A stretch of 64,000 nucleotides of DNA. It comes from UMGS1279 sp045540715 (GTDB lineage Bacteria > Bacillota > Clostridia > Oscillospirales > Acutalibacteraceae). Shown in pieces: positions 16,037 through 24,808 of this stretch. The position numbers were made by a program, and so were the translations under genes. The notes under the pieces were generated by a model that was given only the letters and a program-made list of their open reading frames with translations, had not been told where the DNA came from and searched no databases. The stretch lies in NCBI GenBank assembly GCA_045540715.1, contig JAZQHT010000010.1, positions 87,254 through 151,253 on the forward strand, given 5' to 3'. Each line of letters starts with the position of its first letter. The first letter of the stretch is position 1.

Positions 16037-17415
16037 AATTGTCTTTAAAATTCTTTTGCGTTGCATATATAATTGTGCTTTTATCTACCGGCATTGGTGG
16101 ATTTTTTATGATTAATAATATAAATAACACCCTTTTTAATACGCAAACAGAAAAGGTTAACACTGCTATAAATTATGCCGCAAACAGTTTTACCGCCTTT
16201 TCTGACGTTTCGTTTGGTGAAATGGAAAAAGATCAAATTAAAAGCATAAAAAATCAAATAAAATCTGCTCTTAACGGCACCGTTTATGAACTAAATATTT
16301 TAGATTCAAACACAATAGAAAAAGAGTATTTAACCTTAAAAGATAACTCTTATAAATCATCATTTTTAAAACAAGAAAACAAAATAATTATGAAATCGGT
16401 TTGTAAAATTGGTAATGGCAATAATTCTTATTTTATTGTGGCTCTTTCTGATTTTACCGATATTAAAAACCAATGTGATTTATTTTTAAGGTTATACGGT
16501 ATTGTGGTTTTTTCTATTTCTGCCATAAGCGGATTTCTACTATTTTGTTTAACCAAAAAAATTACTACCCCACTACAAAAGCTTACCAAAGCAACCGATG
16601 AAATTGCGCTTGGAAATTTTGGTGAAAAGGTTAATATTAAAACTTCAGATTATGAAATTAAAAACTTATCTGAAAGCTTTAACAGTATGTCTTTAGCGAT
16701 TAAGCAAAAAATTACCGAAATACAAGAAGAAACCAAAAAACGCGACGTTTTTGTTTCCGATTTTACCCACGAGCTTAAAACACCTATGACCTCTATTATT
16801 GGTTATTCGCAAATGTTAAGTTCTTATACTTTAAACGATGACGAAAAGCGTGAAGCCGCAAATGCAATATACAACGAAGCCAAGCGCCTTGAAAAGCTTT
16901 CGTTACAGCTATTAGACCTTTACGTTTATAAAAACGAAAAAATTGAGCTTGAAAGCATTAATCTTTTAGAAATTGAAGATAAGCTTAACGCCACTTTAAA
17001 ATTTTTAGCAATTAAATACGACGTTTTATATTCTGTAAAATTTTCTGAACAAACTGTTTTAGCAAACAGCGTTTTATTGTTATCTTTACTTTATAATTTA
17101 GCAGATAATGCATTTAAGGCGTCTAATCCTAAAAGCATGGTGGAAATTTATAGCGAAATAAAAGACGATGATATTTTAATTTGTGTTAAAGACTTTGGTA
17201 AAGGAATTTCTAAAGAAAATATTAAATATTTAACAGAACCGTTTTACCGTGAAGATAAATCTCGTTCAAGAAAGCTTGGCGGGGCTGGGCTTGGGCTTTC
17301 TTTATGCAAAGAAATTGCCCTGCTTCATAACACAAGTTTAAATTTTGAAACCGAGAAAGATAAAGGAACCACTGTCTCGTTTTTACTTAAAAAAGGGGGG
17401 CTAAAAAATGAGTAA
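16033..17415 (+). CDS. membrane sensor histidine kinase
   Basis: 460 residues. Membrane segments at about 7-27 and 151-172 enclose a 120-residue extracellular sensor region with no recognised fold. A HAMP linker follows (173-225), then HisKA with the phospho-accepting His in DFTHELKTPMTS (about 247) and HATPase: LYNLADNAFKAS (N box), CVKDFGKGIS (G1), YREDKSRSRKLGGAGLGLSLCKE (F/G2). It phosphorylates the regulator encoded just upstream (4-base overlap). The signal is unknown; the secreted neighbour and C39-type peptidase suggest an envelope cue. Confidence 0.92.
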   Translation: MKLSLKFFCVAYIIVLLSTGIGGFFMINNINNTLFNTQTEKVNTAINYAANSFTAFSDVSFGEMEKDQIKSIKNQIKSALNGTVYELNILDSNTIEKEYLTLKDNSYKSSFLKQENKIIMKSVCKIGNGNNSYFIVALSDFTDIKNQCDLFLRLYGIVVFSISAISGFLLFCLTKKITTPLQKLTKATDEIALGNFGEKVNIKTSDYEIKNLSESFNSMSLAIKQKITEIQEETKKRDVFVSDFTHELKTPMTSIIGYSQMLSSYTLNDDEKREAANAIYNEAKRLEKLSLQLLDLYVYKNEKIELESINLLEIEDKLNATLKFLAIKYDVLYSVKFSEQTVLANSVLLLSLLYNLADNAFKASNPKSMVEIYSEIKDDDILICVKDFGKGISKENIKYLTEPFYREDKSRSRKLGGAGLGLSLCKEIALLHNTSLNFETEKDKGTTVSFLLKKGGLKNE

Positions 17416-18139
17416 AATAAAAACAATTGCTATGCTTTTAAGTTTAGTTCTTTTAACTGCAGTAGTTATTTTTACTCCCTTTATTTTTAGTGAACAAAGC
17501 GAAGATAAGATATTAAACAAAACAACATATCAAAATTGCACCATAACCAATAAAGTCAACATTAGTTCTAAAGACGTTGCTTTACTTTTTCATAATCACG
17601 AAATAATAATTAATGCTTACGACTTTATGTATAAGGTTGTAGATGATAAGGAAAAAGCAAAAATTGTTAACAACACATCGGAAGTTTTTGAAACCGTATT
17701 TAATAAAAACGATCAGTTTTTTAGCCATTTAAAAGATTTGCTTAATATTAACGATTCGCTTTTTACCACGCGTTACAACGTATTGGCCCACGTTGATAAT
17801 CAGCCGGTAGGTCTTAGCTTTATTGAGGTTATAGTTGAATCGAAAAATGAGCTTGTTGAAGTAATTTTTGAAGAAAAAACCAAAACCGTTATTAGCTTTT
17901 TATATCAAAATCTTGATGGCGCAATACGTGTAGATAGTGAAGCCTCTTTAGAAAATTCTAATTTATCTATACGAAATTATTATGAAACAAAGGTCAATGT
18001 ATCTTCAAAATATTACTATATTTTTTGTGATGAGCTTAAAAGTGAAGAATCGAGCATTGGAATTTATTTAAATTTTGGAATATTGCAAACCGAAGAAATA
18101 CATGACTTTACCTATGTCGTTCCAAAAGAAACAACTTAG
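17408..18139 (+). CDS. membrane-anchored extracytoplasmic protein of the two-component operon
   Basis: 243 residues; family not recognised. An N-terminal membrane segment (residues 7-27, IAMLLSLVLLTAVVIFTPFIF) with no cysteine lipobox suggests a single anchor or uncleaved signal. The outside part is alpha/beta with no obvious catalytic motif. It overlaps the kinase gene by 8 bases, so it is made together with it. It could modulate the kinase's sensor domain, as accessory proteins of other systems do, but nothing in the sequence proves it. Confidence 0.6.
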   Translation: MSKIKTIAMLLSLVLLTAVVIFTPFIFSEQSEDKILNKTTYQNCTITNKVNISSKDVALLFHNHEIIINAYDFMYKVVDDKEKAKIVNNTSEVFETVFNKNDQFFSHLKDLLNINDSLFTTRYNVLAHVDNQPVGLSFIEVIVESKNELVEVIFEEKTKTVISFLYQNLDGAIRVDSEASLENSNLSIRNYYETKVNVSSKYYYIFCDELKSEESSIGIYLNFGILQTEEIHDFTYVVPKETT

Positions 18140-18181
18140 ATACAAAAAAGCCTATAATATGATACAAGCCTCTCGTATAGT
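18139..18181 (+). promoter_or_regulatory. promoter region of the C39 peptidase gene with GATACAA sites
   Basis: GATACAA at 18139-18145 and 18161-18167 (22 bases apart, two helical turns). A TATAGT box at 18176-18181 lies 8 bases after the second site, the same layout as at the two-component promoter. A TATAAT at 18153-18158 lies between the sites and is an alternative -10 box. Confidence 0.5.
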
Positions 18182-18207
18182 TTATTTAAACTTACGGGGG
18201 GCTTTTT

Positions 18208-18924
18208 ATGAAAAAGAATATTTTATTAATATTTTGCATTGTTATAATAGTTATTTTAATGGTTATGATAATAAATTTAGTTAACGCCAATAACACAAAT
18301 ACAAAAACCAACGTTTTTGTTGCAGATAAACTTATTGACGTTAAGCCACTTTGCCAATACCCAAATTTACCAACAGGGTGCGAATCGGTTGCGGCAACTA
18401 TGGTATTAAATTATTTAGGCAGTGAAATAACACCTGAAGAATTTGCTTATAACTGGTTAAGTTATAGCGAAAGTTTTTATTATTTAGACGGCAAGCTTTA
18501 TGGCCCTAACCCAAACGAAGTTTTTGCGGGCAACCCTTTTAGTAATGATTCTTACGGCTGTTTTTCAAACGTAATTATCAATGCCATTAATAATCATAGT
18601 AGCGAATATACTGCTAAAGGTATTACCAACATGACCTTAGAAGAGCTTTGCAAAGAATATATAGATAATAATAAGCCCCTTTTAATTTGGGCTACTATGA
18701 GTATGAAGGAATCTCATAGTGGCGACAGCTGGTGCTTTGAAGACGGAAGCTTATTTACCTGGACTGCAGGCGAACATTGTTTGGTGTTAGTTGGTTATAA
18801 TAAAGATTTTTACTTTTTTAACGACCCTCTTTCAGGTAGTATGGTGGCATATAAAAAAGATCTTGTTGAAAAAAGATTTACCGAACTTAATTCTCAAGCG
18901 GTATATATTTATAAAAATAATTAA
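18208..18924 (+). CDS. C39-like papain-fold peptidase, membrane anchored
   Basis: 238 residues. Membrane segment/signal at residues 5-25. The papain-like catalytic layout of the C39-like family is clear: Gln and Cys in LCQYPNLPTGCESVAATMVLNYLG (Cys about 55), His in GEHCLVLVGY (about 192) and Asn/Asp in FFNDPLSG (about 206). Such exported peptidases cleave peptides at the cell surface; unlike transporter-fused C39 domains, no ABC part is present. The ATG follows ACGGGGGGC at good spacing. The shared GATACAA sites suggest control by the neighbouring two-component system. The substrate is unknown. Confidence 0.8.
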   Translation: MKKNILLIFCIVIIVILMVMIINLVNANNTNTKTNVFVADKLIDVKPLCQYPNLPTGCESVAATMVLNYLGSEITPEEFAYNWLSYSESFYYLDGKLYGPNPNEVFAGNPFSNDSYGCFSNVIINAINNHSSEYTAKGITNMTLEELCKEYIDNNKPLLIWATMSMKESHSGDSWCFEDGSLFTWTAGEHCLVLVGYNKDFYFFNDPLSGSMVAYKKDLVEKRFTELNSQAVYIYKNN

Positions 18925-18955
18925 AAAGACATTGAAAAAGCATTAGAAAAATAAA
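18925..18955 (+). repeat. 23-bp direct repeat, copy 2 (stranded iclR 3' end)
   Basis: 18925-18947 equals 15241-15263; similarity then decays over a few bases. It sits directly after the peptidase stop codon, out of any gene. It implies that the 3.66 kb between the copies was inserted beside iclR, or that the iclR end was duplicated. Confidence 0.8.
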
Positions 18956-18958
18956 AAT

Positions 18959-18981
18959 TGCCCACACCAATTGTGTGGGCA
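18959..18981. terminator. bidirectional terminator
   Basis: Stem TGCCCACAC/GTGTGGGCA followed by T-rich sequence on the + strand and AAAAATT before it, serving the peptidase gene and the convergent GH127-like gene. Confidence 0.75.
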
Positions 18982-18986
18982 TTTAT

Positions 18987-20798
18987 TTATTTTATAAGGG
19001 GTAATTCTGTCATGCGAAGTTTTGTTGAGCCATAAGGATAAAGTGTAATTTTTTGTTTTTTGCCTTTTGGTTTTAAGCTTTTTGGCGTTTTGTTACAAAC
19101 GTTTGTATAACCATCTGCATATCCCCAGTCTATTTCTTTTGCGTATGCTTCTATGGTTATAGCCGGCTTTTTAGAAGAAAATGGGGTTTTAGAAACTTTA
19201 TTTTCTTTTAAATTAAACCTTTTACTGCAAAAAGCATATTGCCATTTAGATTTGGGGAACAATTCATAATCGCAATAAGGAAATTTGCGTTCTACACCAT
19301 CTTTTTCATACTCGTACATTTTGGTTGAATATGCTATTGGAAGGGCAAAAACGAGCGAGCCGCATTTTAAAACCTTTAATTTGTTTGGACGTTTTTCTAA
19401 ACGAGCAACGGTAGTAAATTCTAACTCAATATTTTGCTTAGAATTTGCCTTAATTTCTATTTTAATATCACCTTTTTCGGCCCTTTTACCGTTAAGTTTT
19501 ACTTTTTTTGCAAAGGAAGGAACTCTAATAATAAAACTAAAATCTTTTTTAGATTTTACCTTGTATGTAAAACGATTTTTAAAGGGATATTCGGTTTTTA
19601 ATTCAATAGAAAAATCATTGGTTTTTAAGGTTGTAGGAATTGGAATTGCGCTTATAACCTCGTTTTCATTATACATAAATGAAGATAACGCAAACTTTGG
19701 AAATCCTTGACCAAAATTTGCGGTGCAGCACCCAAAATGTGGCTCTAAACCGTATAAATGAGCTTCTGGGCCGTTTGTTCTAAAATATGATTTTTCTGCA
19801 AATTTACTGCATTCAATTTGGTTTTGCATTTGCAAATACTGGTGTGTCCACATATCGTCGCTAATTGTTGCGGGAAGTGCGTTAAAAGCAATTACTTCTA
19901 GGCGTTCAAGCCACTTATTATCTCCTGTAAAACTAAATAATTGCTCATAAGAAAACATTTGCTCAACCACAGCGCAAAGCTCTGTGCCGCGGTTTGCACC
20001 AATACCCGAAAGACATTCGTCTCCGGTAAAAATTTCAACCGACGTACCGTTATATTCACTTAAAATTTCATATAATTTTTCGGCATTATCGGTATAAGGT
20101 GTTTTTAAAACCTTTGAGGTTAACGCTTCTTCTTTTAACATCATTGCAATATTAACGTTATGGGTTTCTAAGCACCATTTGTTTACGGGTGTTTTCCACC
20201 TGTTTGTTAAATCGTTGTAATTTACGCCTTGTTCTTTTAAAATTTTTGCTAAATTAATTAGCCATTTTTCTTTATAAATTTCGTATAAAAAATCAATTGC
20301 TATAAAGGTTTCAAAAAAGCGAAATTTACCCCAAGTATGAAGCGCTATTTTACCATTGTTTAATAGCTCGTAATAATTTTTTAAAGCTTTATAAAGACTG
20401 TTTAAAACCTTTTTATCTTTGGTGCACTGGTAATAAACCATAAAAACTTTGCTAATTAACTGAACCGCCCAGTTATCGTATTCTGCTCTTTTTTCGTCTT
20501 CACAAGGACAAATCCAACCGTCTTCTTTTTGAAAAGACATAATAGCGTAAATATATTTTTTGGCACGCTTTTTCATATCTTCATCATCAAGCAAGAAAGC
20601 TAGTGGAATAAAGCCGTCTAACCAATAAGGAACGCGCTCCCATCCTTCACGGTTGCCGCCAATGTATGCGCTATCTTTAATATCGGGCCAAATTTTATCA
20701 AGGTTGCCACATAAACCTTCTGCCTGTAATTTTAACTGGTTTTTTAACCAACCCGAAGGTTTAATTTCATTAGTGGTATAAAAATTCCATTTGTTCAT
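18987..20798 (-). CDS. GH127-like (beta-L-arabinofuranosidase, DUF1680) glycoside hydrolase
   Basis: 603 residues. The (alpha/alpha)6-barrel part (1-380) has family landmarks: YWLDGFIPLAFLLDD, MSFQKEDGWICP, the TELCAVVEQMFS block and FGCCTANFGQGFPKF. In the characterised GH127 enzyme, a Glu and several Cys, including a CC pair, form a zinc-cysteine catalytic site; the ExC and CC elements are present here. The C-terminal 220 residues are beta-sandwich. No signal peptide, so it would act on imported arabinose-containing oligosaccharides or relatives (GH127, GH146 and related families are hard to tell apart by eye). It stands alone between terminators. Confidence 0.8.
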   Translation of the reverse strand: MNKWNFYTTNEIKPSGWLKNQLKLQAEGLCGNLDKIWPDIKDSAYIGGNREGWERVPYWLDGFIPLAFLLDDEDMKKRAKKYIYAIMSFQKEDGWICPCEDEKRAEYDNWAVQLISKVFMVYYQCTKDKKVLNSLYKALKNYYELLNNGKIALHTWGKFRFFETFIAIDFLYEIYKEKWLINLAKILKEQGVNYNDLTNRWKTPVNKWCLETHNVNIAMMLKEEALTSKVLKTPYTDNAEKLYEILSEYNGTSVEIFTGDECLSGIGANRGTELCAVVEQMFSYEQLFSFTGDNKWLERLEVIAFNALPATISDDMWTHQYLQMQNQIECSKFAEKSYFRTNGPEAHLYGLEPHFGCCTANFGQGFPKFALSSFMYNENEVISAIPIPTTLKTNDFSIELKTEYPFKNRFTYKVKSKKDFSFIIRVPSFAKKVKLNGKRAEKGDIKIEIKANSKQNIELEFTTVARLEKRPNKLKVLKCGSLVFALPIAYSTKMYEYEKDGVERKFPYCDYELFPKSKWQYAFCSKRFNLKENKVSKTPFSSKKPAITIEAYAKEIDWGYADGYTNVCNKTPKSLKPKGKKQKITLYPYGSTKLRMTELPLIK

Positions 20799-20865
20799 AA
20801 AAATTCCCCATAACAGATTTTTATTTATTGTAGCACAGCTTTTTATTCTTTACAATAGATAACTT

Positions 20866-20895
20866 AAAAACTCCCAACAATTGTTGGGAGTTTTT
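20866..20895. terminator. terminator, perfect 30-base palindrome
   Basis: AAAAACTCCCAACAA/TTGTTGGGAGTTTTT with no unpaired loop bases. Serves the leftward ferritin-like gene and lies upstream of the GH127-like gene. Confidence 0.8.
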
Positions 20896-20898
20896 GTT

Positions 20899-22173
20899 TT
20901 ATAAACTACAAGCGTTTGAGGCACCGGGACTTCTACCTATATCGGTATTATCGTTGGTTCTGTCTCTAAGTGGTTTTATGGGATTTTCATCAACTTCAAA
21001 ACGATAATCGCGGCCATTTTTTGCAATATAATCTTCAATAACGGTGTGGCTTCTAACCTCTTTTAAATTGTCGTTAACGGTGTTTTGATAACGGAAAAAG
21101 TCGGCGTTATCTGCTAAATTATTAACGCAAGAATATTTTTCTTTAACAGTGGTTACCTGTACCGATTTATTTAAAATTTCTCTAACGTAATCTATATTGC
21201 TTTCTAGTTTTAAAACGTCGGGGAAAGCAACGTTTTTACCAAGCACCTGCGTATAATGTTTACCCTCTTCTTCGCAAAGTAGTTTTGCCGCCGCGTGCAA
21301 GTGGGCAATTTCTTGTTCTAATAGTTTCTCCCAAATAGATTTTATGGCAGGTACGGTTTCGGTTTTATACATTGAATAATACAAATAGCACTCGGTGTAT
21401 TGGTGCATTAATAGGTTTTCAAGCCAAGTGGCTTTTACGTCAAGTAGCGAGCCGTAATGAGTAACGTGGTCTTCTTCAACCATACCGATTTCTTGATATA
21501 GCTCTCTTCCCTTTTCTTCGGGGTAGGCACCACAAACGTTCATATAAAAGTTCATTGTTTGTTGCTCGGCGGCGGTAATAATATTTACACAAAGATTTGT
21601 TGATAAGGCCGCTTTTTTGCTATTAGTATAAAAACGCACGGTATCAACGGGGTGACGGTGGTGTGCAACTGTGGGGCGTCCGGGCATAATTTCGGTATAT
21701 TTGCCAACCAAGTTTTCGGCTTTTTCTCCCGTTGTCATATCTAAATAATCGGCATAGCGGTAAAGGTGGTCAAAGTCTTCAAGTAGTGCAAAATCTAAGG
21801 CCTTTTTAACGTAAGGGTCTTTTTCTTTTTTTGCTAAATGAGCCGTTAAATCGACCGCTAATTGCTCGTAACCAATGGTGTGTTCAAGTAACGTTTCATC
21901 CACAGGTTTTATTAAAGAAATTAGCTTTTGCTGAAGTTGTTCGCTTCTTCGCATAACAGCTAAAGCGCGTCTTATATTGTTATTACTGCAATTGCGCTGA
22001 AACTGATGCAAGAACCAATTGTTTTCAAACTCGGTGCCGTTCATTAAAATTACTCTTGTTCTTGTATATGGGTCAACATCTTTTTTGTTATAAGAATAGG
22101 GTCTTATTTCCGACCAATCCATAATTGTACTTTCTAAAGTTTTGGGCTTTTGCTCAAAAGGATTAAAACTCAT
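20899..22173 (-). CDS. ferritin-like four-helix protein of unknown role
   Basis: 424 residues from the ATG at 22173, 8 bases after AGGAG; a GTG nine bases upstream is less well placed. The sequence is nearly all helical, with carboxylate/histidine pairs typical of ferritin-like diiron proteins: LEDFDHLYRYADYLD, NIITAAEQQTMNFY, GMVEEDHVTHYG and LLEQEIAHLHAAAKLL. Cytoplasmic. In anaerobes such proteins often handle iron or peroxide, but the substrate here cannot be read from sequence. It carries an unusual N-terminal arm and a C-terminal tail ending SPGASNACSL. Single gene between terminators. Confidence 0.6.
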   Translation of the reverse strand: MSFNPFEQKPKTLESTIMDWSEIRPYSYNKKDVDPYTRTRVILMNGTEFENNWFLHQFQRNCSNNNIRRALAVMRRSEQLQQKLISLIKPVDETLLEHTIGYEQLAVDLTAHLAKKEKDPYVKKALDFALLEDFDHLYRYADYLDMTTGEKAENLVGKYTEIMPGRPTVAHHRHPVDTVRFYTNSKKAALSTNLCVNIITAAEQQTMNFYMNVCGAYPEEKGRELYQEIGMVEEDHVTHYGSLLDVKATWLENLLMHQYTECYLYYSMYKTETVPAIKSIWEKLLEQEIAHLHAAAKLLCEEEGKHYTQVLGKNVAFPDVLKLESNIDYVREILNKSVQVTTVKEKYSCVNNLADNADFFRYQNTVNDNLKEVRSHTVIEDYIAKNGRDYRFEVDENPIKPLRDRTNDNTDIGRSPGASNACSL

Positions 22174-22240
22174 AAAATACACTCCTTATATTTTCTCTAT
22201 ATTATTTTATGTGCAAAAATCCTTAATATTCTAAAAAGAA

Positions 22241-22265
22241 AAAGCCTCGCAAAAAGCGAGGCTTT
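22241..22265 (-). terminator. terminator of the lysine transporter gene
   Basis: Stem AAAGCCTCGC/GCGAGGCTTT with a 5-base loop. On the minus strand it is followed by TTTTTC, just downstream of the NhaC-family gene. Confidence 0.85.
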
Positions 22266-22281
22266 AAAACTACAATTTATT

Positions 22282-24069
22282 TTATGCGGCTTGTTTTTTT
22301 GTAATAAGTTTAATCACAAACAAGGTTGCTATCATCATAACAACTGCAACAGAAAGTGCAATATAAACGTTTTGAACAAGACCTGCAACAATATATGAAA
22401 CAAAGGATACGCCTGCAACGGTTAGTGCGTAAGGAAGCTGAGTTGATACGTGGTTAACGTGTTCGCACTGTGCACCTGCACTAGACATAATGGTTGTATC
22501 TGAAATTGGTGAACAGTGGTCGCCGCAAACAGCACCAGCAAGACACGCAGACATACCAATAATCATTAGTTCGCCACCTTGTGAGAATACGCCCAAAACA
22601 ATAGGAATTAAGATACCAAATGTACCCCAAGAAGTACCTGTTGCAAAAGCAATTACACAAGCCACCAAGAATATAATTGCGGGTAAGAAGTTTTGTAATG
22701 CACCGGCGTTTGCTAAAGCATTTTCAACAAATAAATCAGAGCCTAAAATGCCTGTCATATTTTTAAGTGCGGTTGCCATTGTAAGTATTAAAATTGCAGG
22801 AACCATTGCAATAAAGCCTTTTGGAATACAAGACATTGAATCTTTAAAAGAAATTAAACCTCTTGCGATTAAATAGATAACCGTAATAACTAAAGTAATA
22901 ATACTGCCAAATGGAAGTGCTACTGTAGCATCGGTATCGCCAAACGCACCTACAAAGTTATTATAATTTGAGCTTGTTGCATCAAAGAAACCGCCAACGT
23001 AAATTAAAGAAACAACAGAAATTACAACCAATAAAAGAATTGGTAAAAGAAGATCAATTACTTTGCCTTTTTCGTTGCCGTCTTCTAATTCTTCGCCGCC
23101 TTTTACTTCACCACCAAAGGTAAATAAATCGCCTTCAGCGGCATTTTTTTCGTGTAATTTCATTGGGCCGTAATCCATTTTCATAACAATTATACCAATA
23201 ATAAACACGAAGGTTAAAAGTGAATAGAAGTTATATGGAATTGCGCTACAGAATAGTCCTAAACCATCCATATCACCAGGAACGTCTTTAGTATATTCCG
23301 AAACGGCCGCCGCCCAAGAAGAAATGGGGGCAATCATACAAATAGGTGCTGCGGTAGCATCAATTAAATATGCTAACTTTGCACGGGAAATTTTATGTTT
23401 ATCTGTAACGGGGCGCATAACAGAACCAACTGTTAAGCAGTTAAAATAGTCGTCAATAAATATTAAAACGCCTAAAACAAAGGTACAAATTGCGGCCCCA
23501 ACTTTACTTTTAATGTTTTTGGAAGCCCAACGACCAAATGCCGCAGAACCGCCTGTTTTATTAATTAATGCTACTAAAATGCCAAGTACAACCAAGAAAA
23601 TAAATATACCTGCAGTACCTGAAACTGAACTAATTAGACCATCGTTAAGTAAGGTGTCCATAGAACCAACAAGGTTAAAGTTATTGTAAAGTAACGCGCC
23701 AAGCACAATACCTACAAATAACGAAGAATAAACCTCTTTTGTTACAAGTGCTAATAAAATTGCAACTAATGCCGGAACTAAAGACATAAAGGTTGAATAA
23801 TATTCGCTTTGGTGCGCTATTACTCCTTTACCCTCGCAATCTTCACAAGTTTTAGGTAAAATGGTAACGCTTCCTTGATTATCGCAAATTTCACAACCTT
23901 CACCTTCACAAGCGGTACAATCTGCTAATGCAACTTTGCCATCTGCACCGCAAGTTTCGCAATCAATCTGTGTTGTTTTGCCTAAGGTTAAAGACATTGT
24001 AATAACCGCTGCTAAAGCAACAACTAAAACTATTGCGGTAACAATAAATTTTGAACCAACTTTTTTCAT
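22282..24069 (-). CDS. NhaC-family transporter under lysine riboswitch, with DnaJ-like Cys-rich insert
   Basis: 595 residues, about 12-13 membrane segments of the NhaC Na+/H+ antiporter superfamily (IFIDDYFNCLTVGSVMRPVTDKHKISRAKLAYLID and GDHCSPISDTTIMSSAGAQCEH are hallmark loops). A lysine riboswitch lies directly upstream, which points to lysine as substrate; NhaC-type candidate lysine transporters with such leaders are known. Odd feature: between membrane segment 1 (residues 7-30) and segment 2 (about 93) sits a 45-residue domain with four CxxC motifs (C37/C40, C51/C54, C59/C62, C75/C78), two of them CxxCxGxG as in the DnaJ zinc domain. Monocistronic. Confidence 0.85.
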   Translation of the reverse strand: MKKVGSKFIVTAIVLVVALAAVITMSLTLGKTTQIDCETCGADGKVALADCTACEGEGCEICDNQGSVTILPKTCEDCEGKGVIAHQSEYYSTFMSLVPALVAILLALVTKEVYSSLFVGIVLGALLYNNFNLVGSMDTLLNDGLISSVSGTAGIFIFLVVLGILVALINKTGGSAAFGRWASKNIKSKVGAAICTFVLGVLIFIDDYFNCLTVGSVMRPVTDKHKISRAKLAYLIDATAAPICMIAPISSWAAAVSEYTKDVPGDMDGLGLFCSAIPYNFYSLLTFVFIIGIIVMKMDYGPMKLHEKNAAEGDLFTFGGEVKGGEELEDGNEKGKVIDLLLPILLLVVISVVSLIYVGGFFDATSSNYNNFVGAFGDTDATVALPFGSIITLVITVIYLIARGLISFKDSMSCIPKGFIAMVPAILILTMATALKNMTGILGSDLFVENALANAGALQNFLPAIIFLVACVIAFATGTSWGTFGILIPIVLGVFSQGGELMIIGMSACLAGAVCGDHCSPISDTTIMSSAGAQCEHVNHVSTQLPYALTVAGVSFVSYIVAGLVQNVYIALSVAVVMMIATLFVIKLITKKQAA

Positions 24070-24094
24070 ACTCTTTCTCCTTTTTATTTGCCAA

Positions 24095-24127
24095 TAAAAA
24101 AATTCGCAGTATTAGAGTACTGCGAAT
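24095..24127 (-). terminator. riboswitch expression-platform terminator
   Basis: 11-bp stem AATTCGCAGTA/TACTGCGAATT followed on the minus strand by a run of T, placed between the lysine aptamer and the NhaC-family start. Lysine binding would favour this terminator. Confidence 0.85.
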
Positions 24128-24140
24128 TACATTTAAAGTA

Positions 24141-24305
24141 AGACGATAGCACTCCACAAAACTGTGACAGTCTTCGGCATATTATACCGAAGCCCAACTT
24201 ATAATCCTTTGGCTTTAAGATTATAAATTTCGGCGGTATTTCCTTTTGCTAAAATAAAAGCCATTTGCGTTTTAGCTACTAATAAATACCGCGCCTCTAT
24301 ACGCT
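24141..24305 (-). ncRNA. lysine riboswitch (L box) aptamer
   Basis: Read on the minus strand, the sequence has the conserved L-box blocks in order: ATAGAGGCGCGG at the 5' side of P1, TAGTA, AAAAGG...GCCGAAA, GTTGGGCTTCGGT, GCCGAAGACTGTCA, and the closing TGGAGTGCTATCG pairing with the start. It is followed by a terminator and the NhaC-type transporter gene. Known function of the class: lysine binding turns off downstream lysine biosynthesis or transport genes, here by premature termination. Confidence 0.92.
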
Positions 24306-24351
24306 AAAAAAAATTATAACTTATAAATATACAAATTGCAACAAATTTTTG

Positions 24352-24382
24352 CAAAAAAATAAAGCCCTGCAAAAGCAGAGCT
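24352..24382 (-). terminator. terminator of rpsT
   Basis: Stem AAGCCCTGC/GCAGAGCTT (one mismatch, AAAA loop), followed on the minus strand by a long T run. Confidence 0.75.
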
Positions 24383-24395
24383 TAATAAAGCATAA

Positions 24396-24635
24396 TTATT
24401 TGTTTAAGCTTTTTGCTAAAGCAGATTTCTTTCTTGCTGCGGTGTTTTTGTGTAAAAGACCTTTAGCTGCTGCTTTGTCAACCTTTTTGATAGCAACCTT
24501 TACTGCTGCTTCTTTATCTTCTGCTGTATTTGCATTTTTAATAGCAGTTTTTAATGCAGAACGAGCTGCCTTATTGCGTTGGTTATTTGCTTCTGCAATT
24601 AGTACACGTTTTTTTGCGGATTTAATATTAGGCAT
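24396..24635 (-). CDS. rpsT: 30S ribosomal protein S20
   Basis: 79 residues, Lys/Ala/Asn rich, starting MPNIKSAKKRVLIAEANNQRNKAARS, the standard S20 N-terminus, and helical throughout. S20 binds 16S rRNA early in assembly of the small subunit. AGGGAGGTG lies before the ATG. It is a single-gene unit with its own terminator, and is divergent from spoIIP, an arrangement often seen in Clostridia near gpr/spoIIP. Confidence 0.97.
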   Translation of the reverse strand: MPNIKSAKKRVLIAEANNQRNKAARSALKTAIKNANTAEDKEAAVKVAIKKVDKAAAKGLLHKNTAARKKSALAKSLNK

Positions 24636-24808
24636 ACTATTACACCTCCCTATAAATTTTCAGATACAGTTATTTTATCATTATAAAAACAAAAATGCAA
24701 TAGTTTTTTAAAAATATTAAGATTTTTTGAGCAAAAACCGTATAAAAGATTTTTAAAAATCATAAATTTTTAGTGAATATACTAATTTTAAAATATAAAG
24801 GTGATATT

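Noticed and set aside
22490..22876. 128-codon open frame antisense to the NhaC-type transporter
   Set aside because: It is a shadow of a strongly biased coding sequence, with no start signal and no recognisable protein features.
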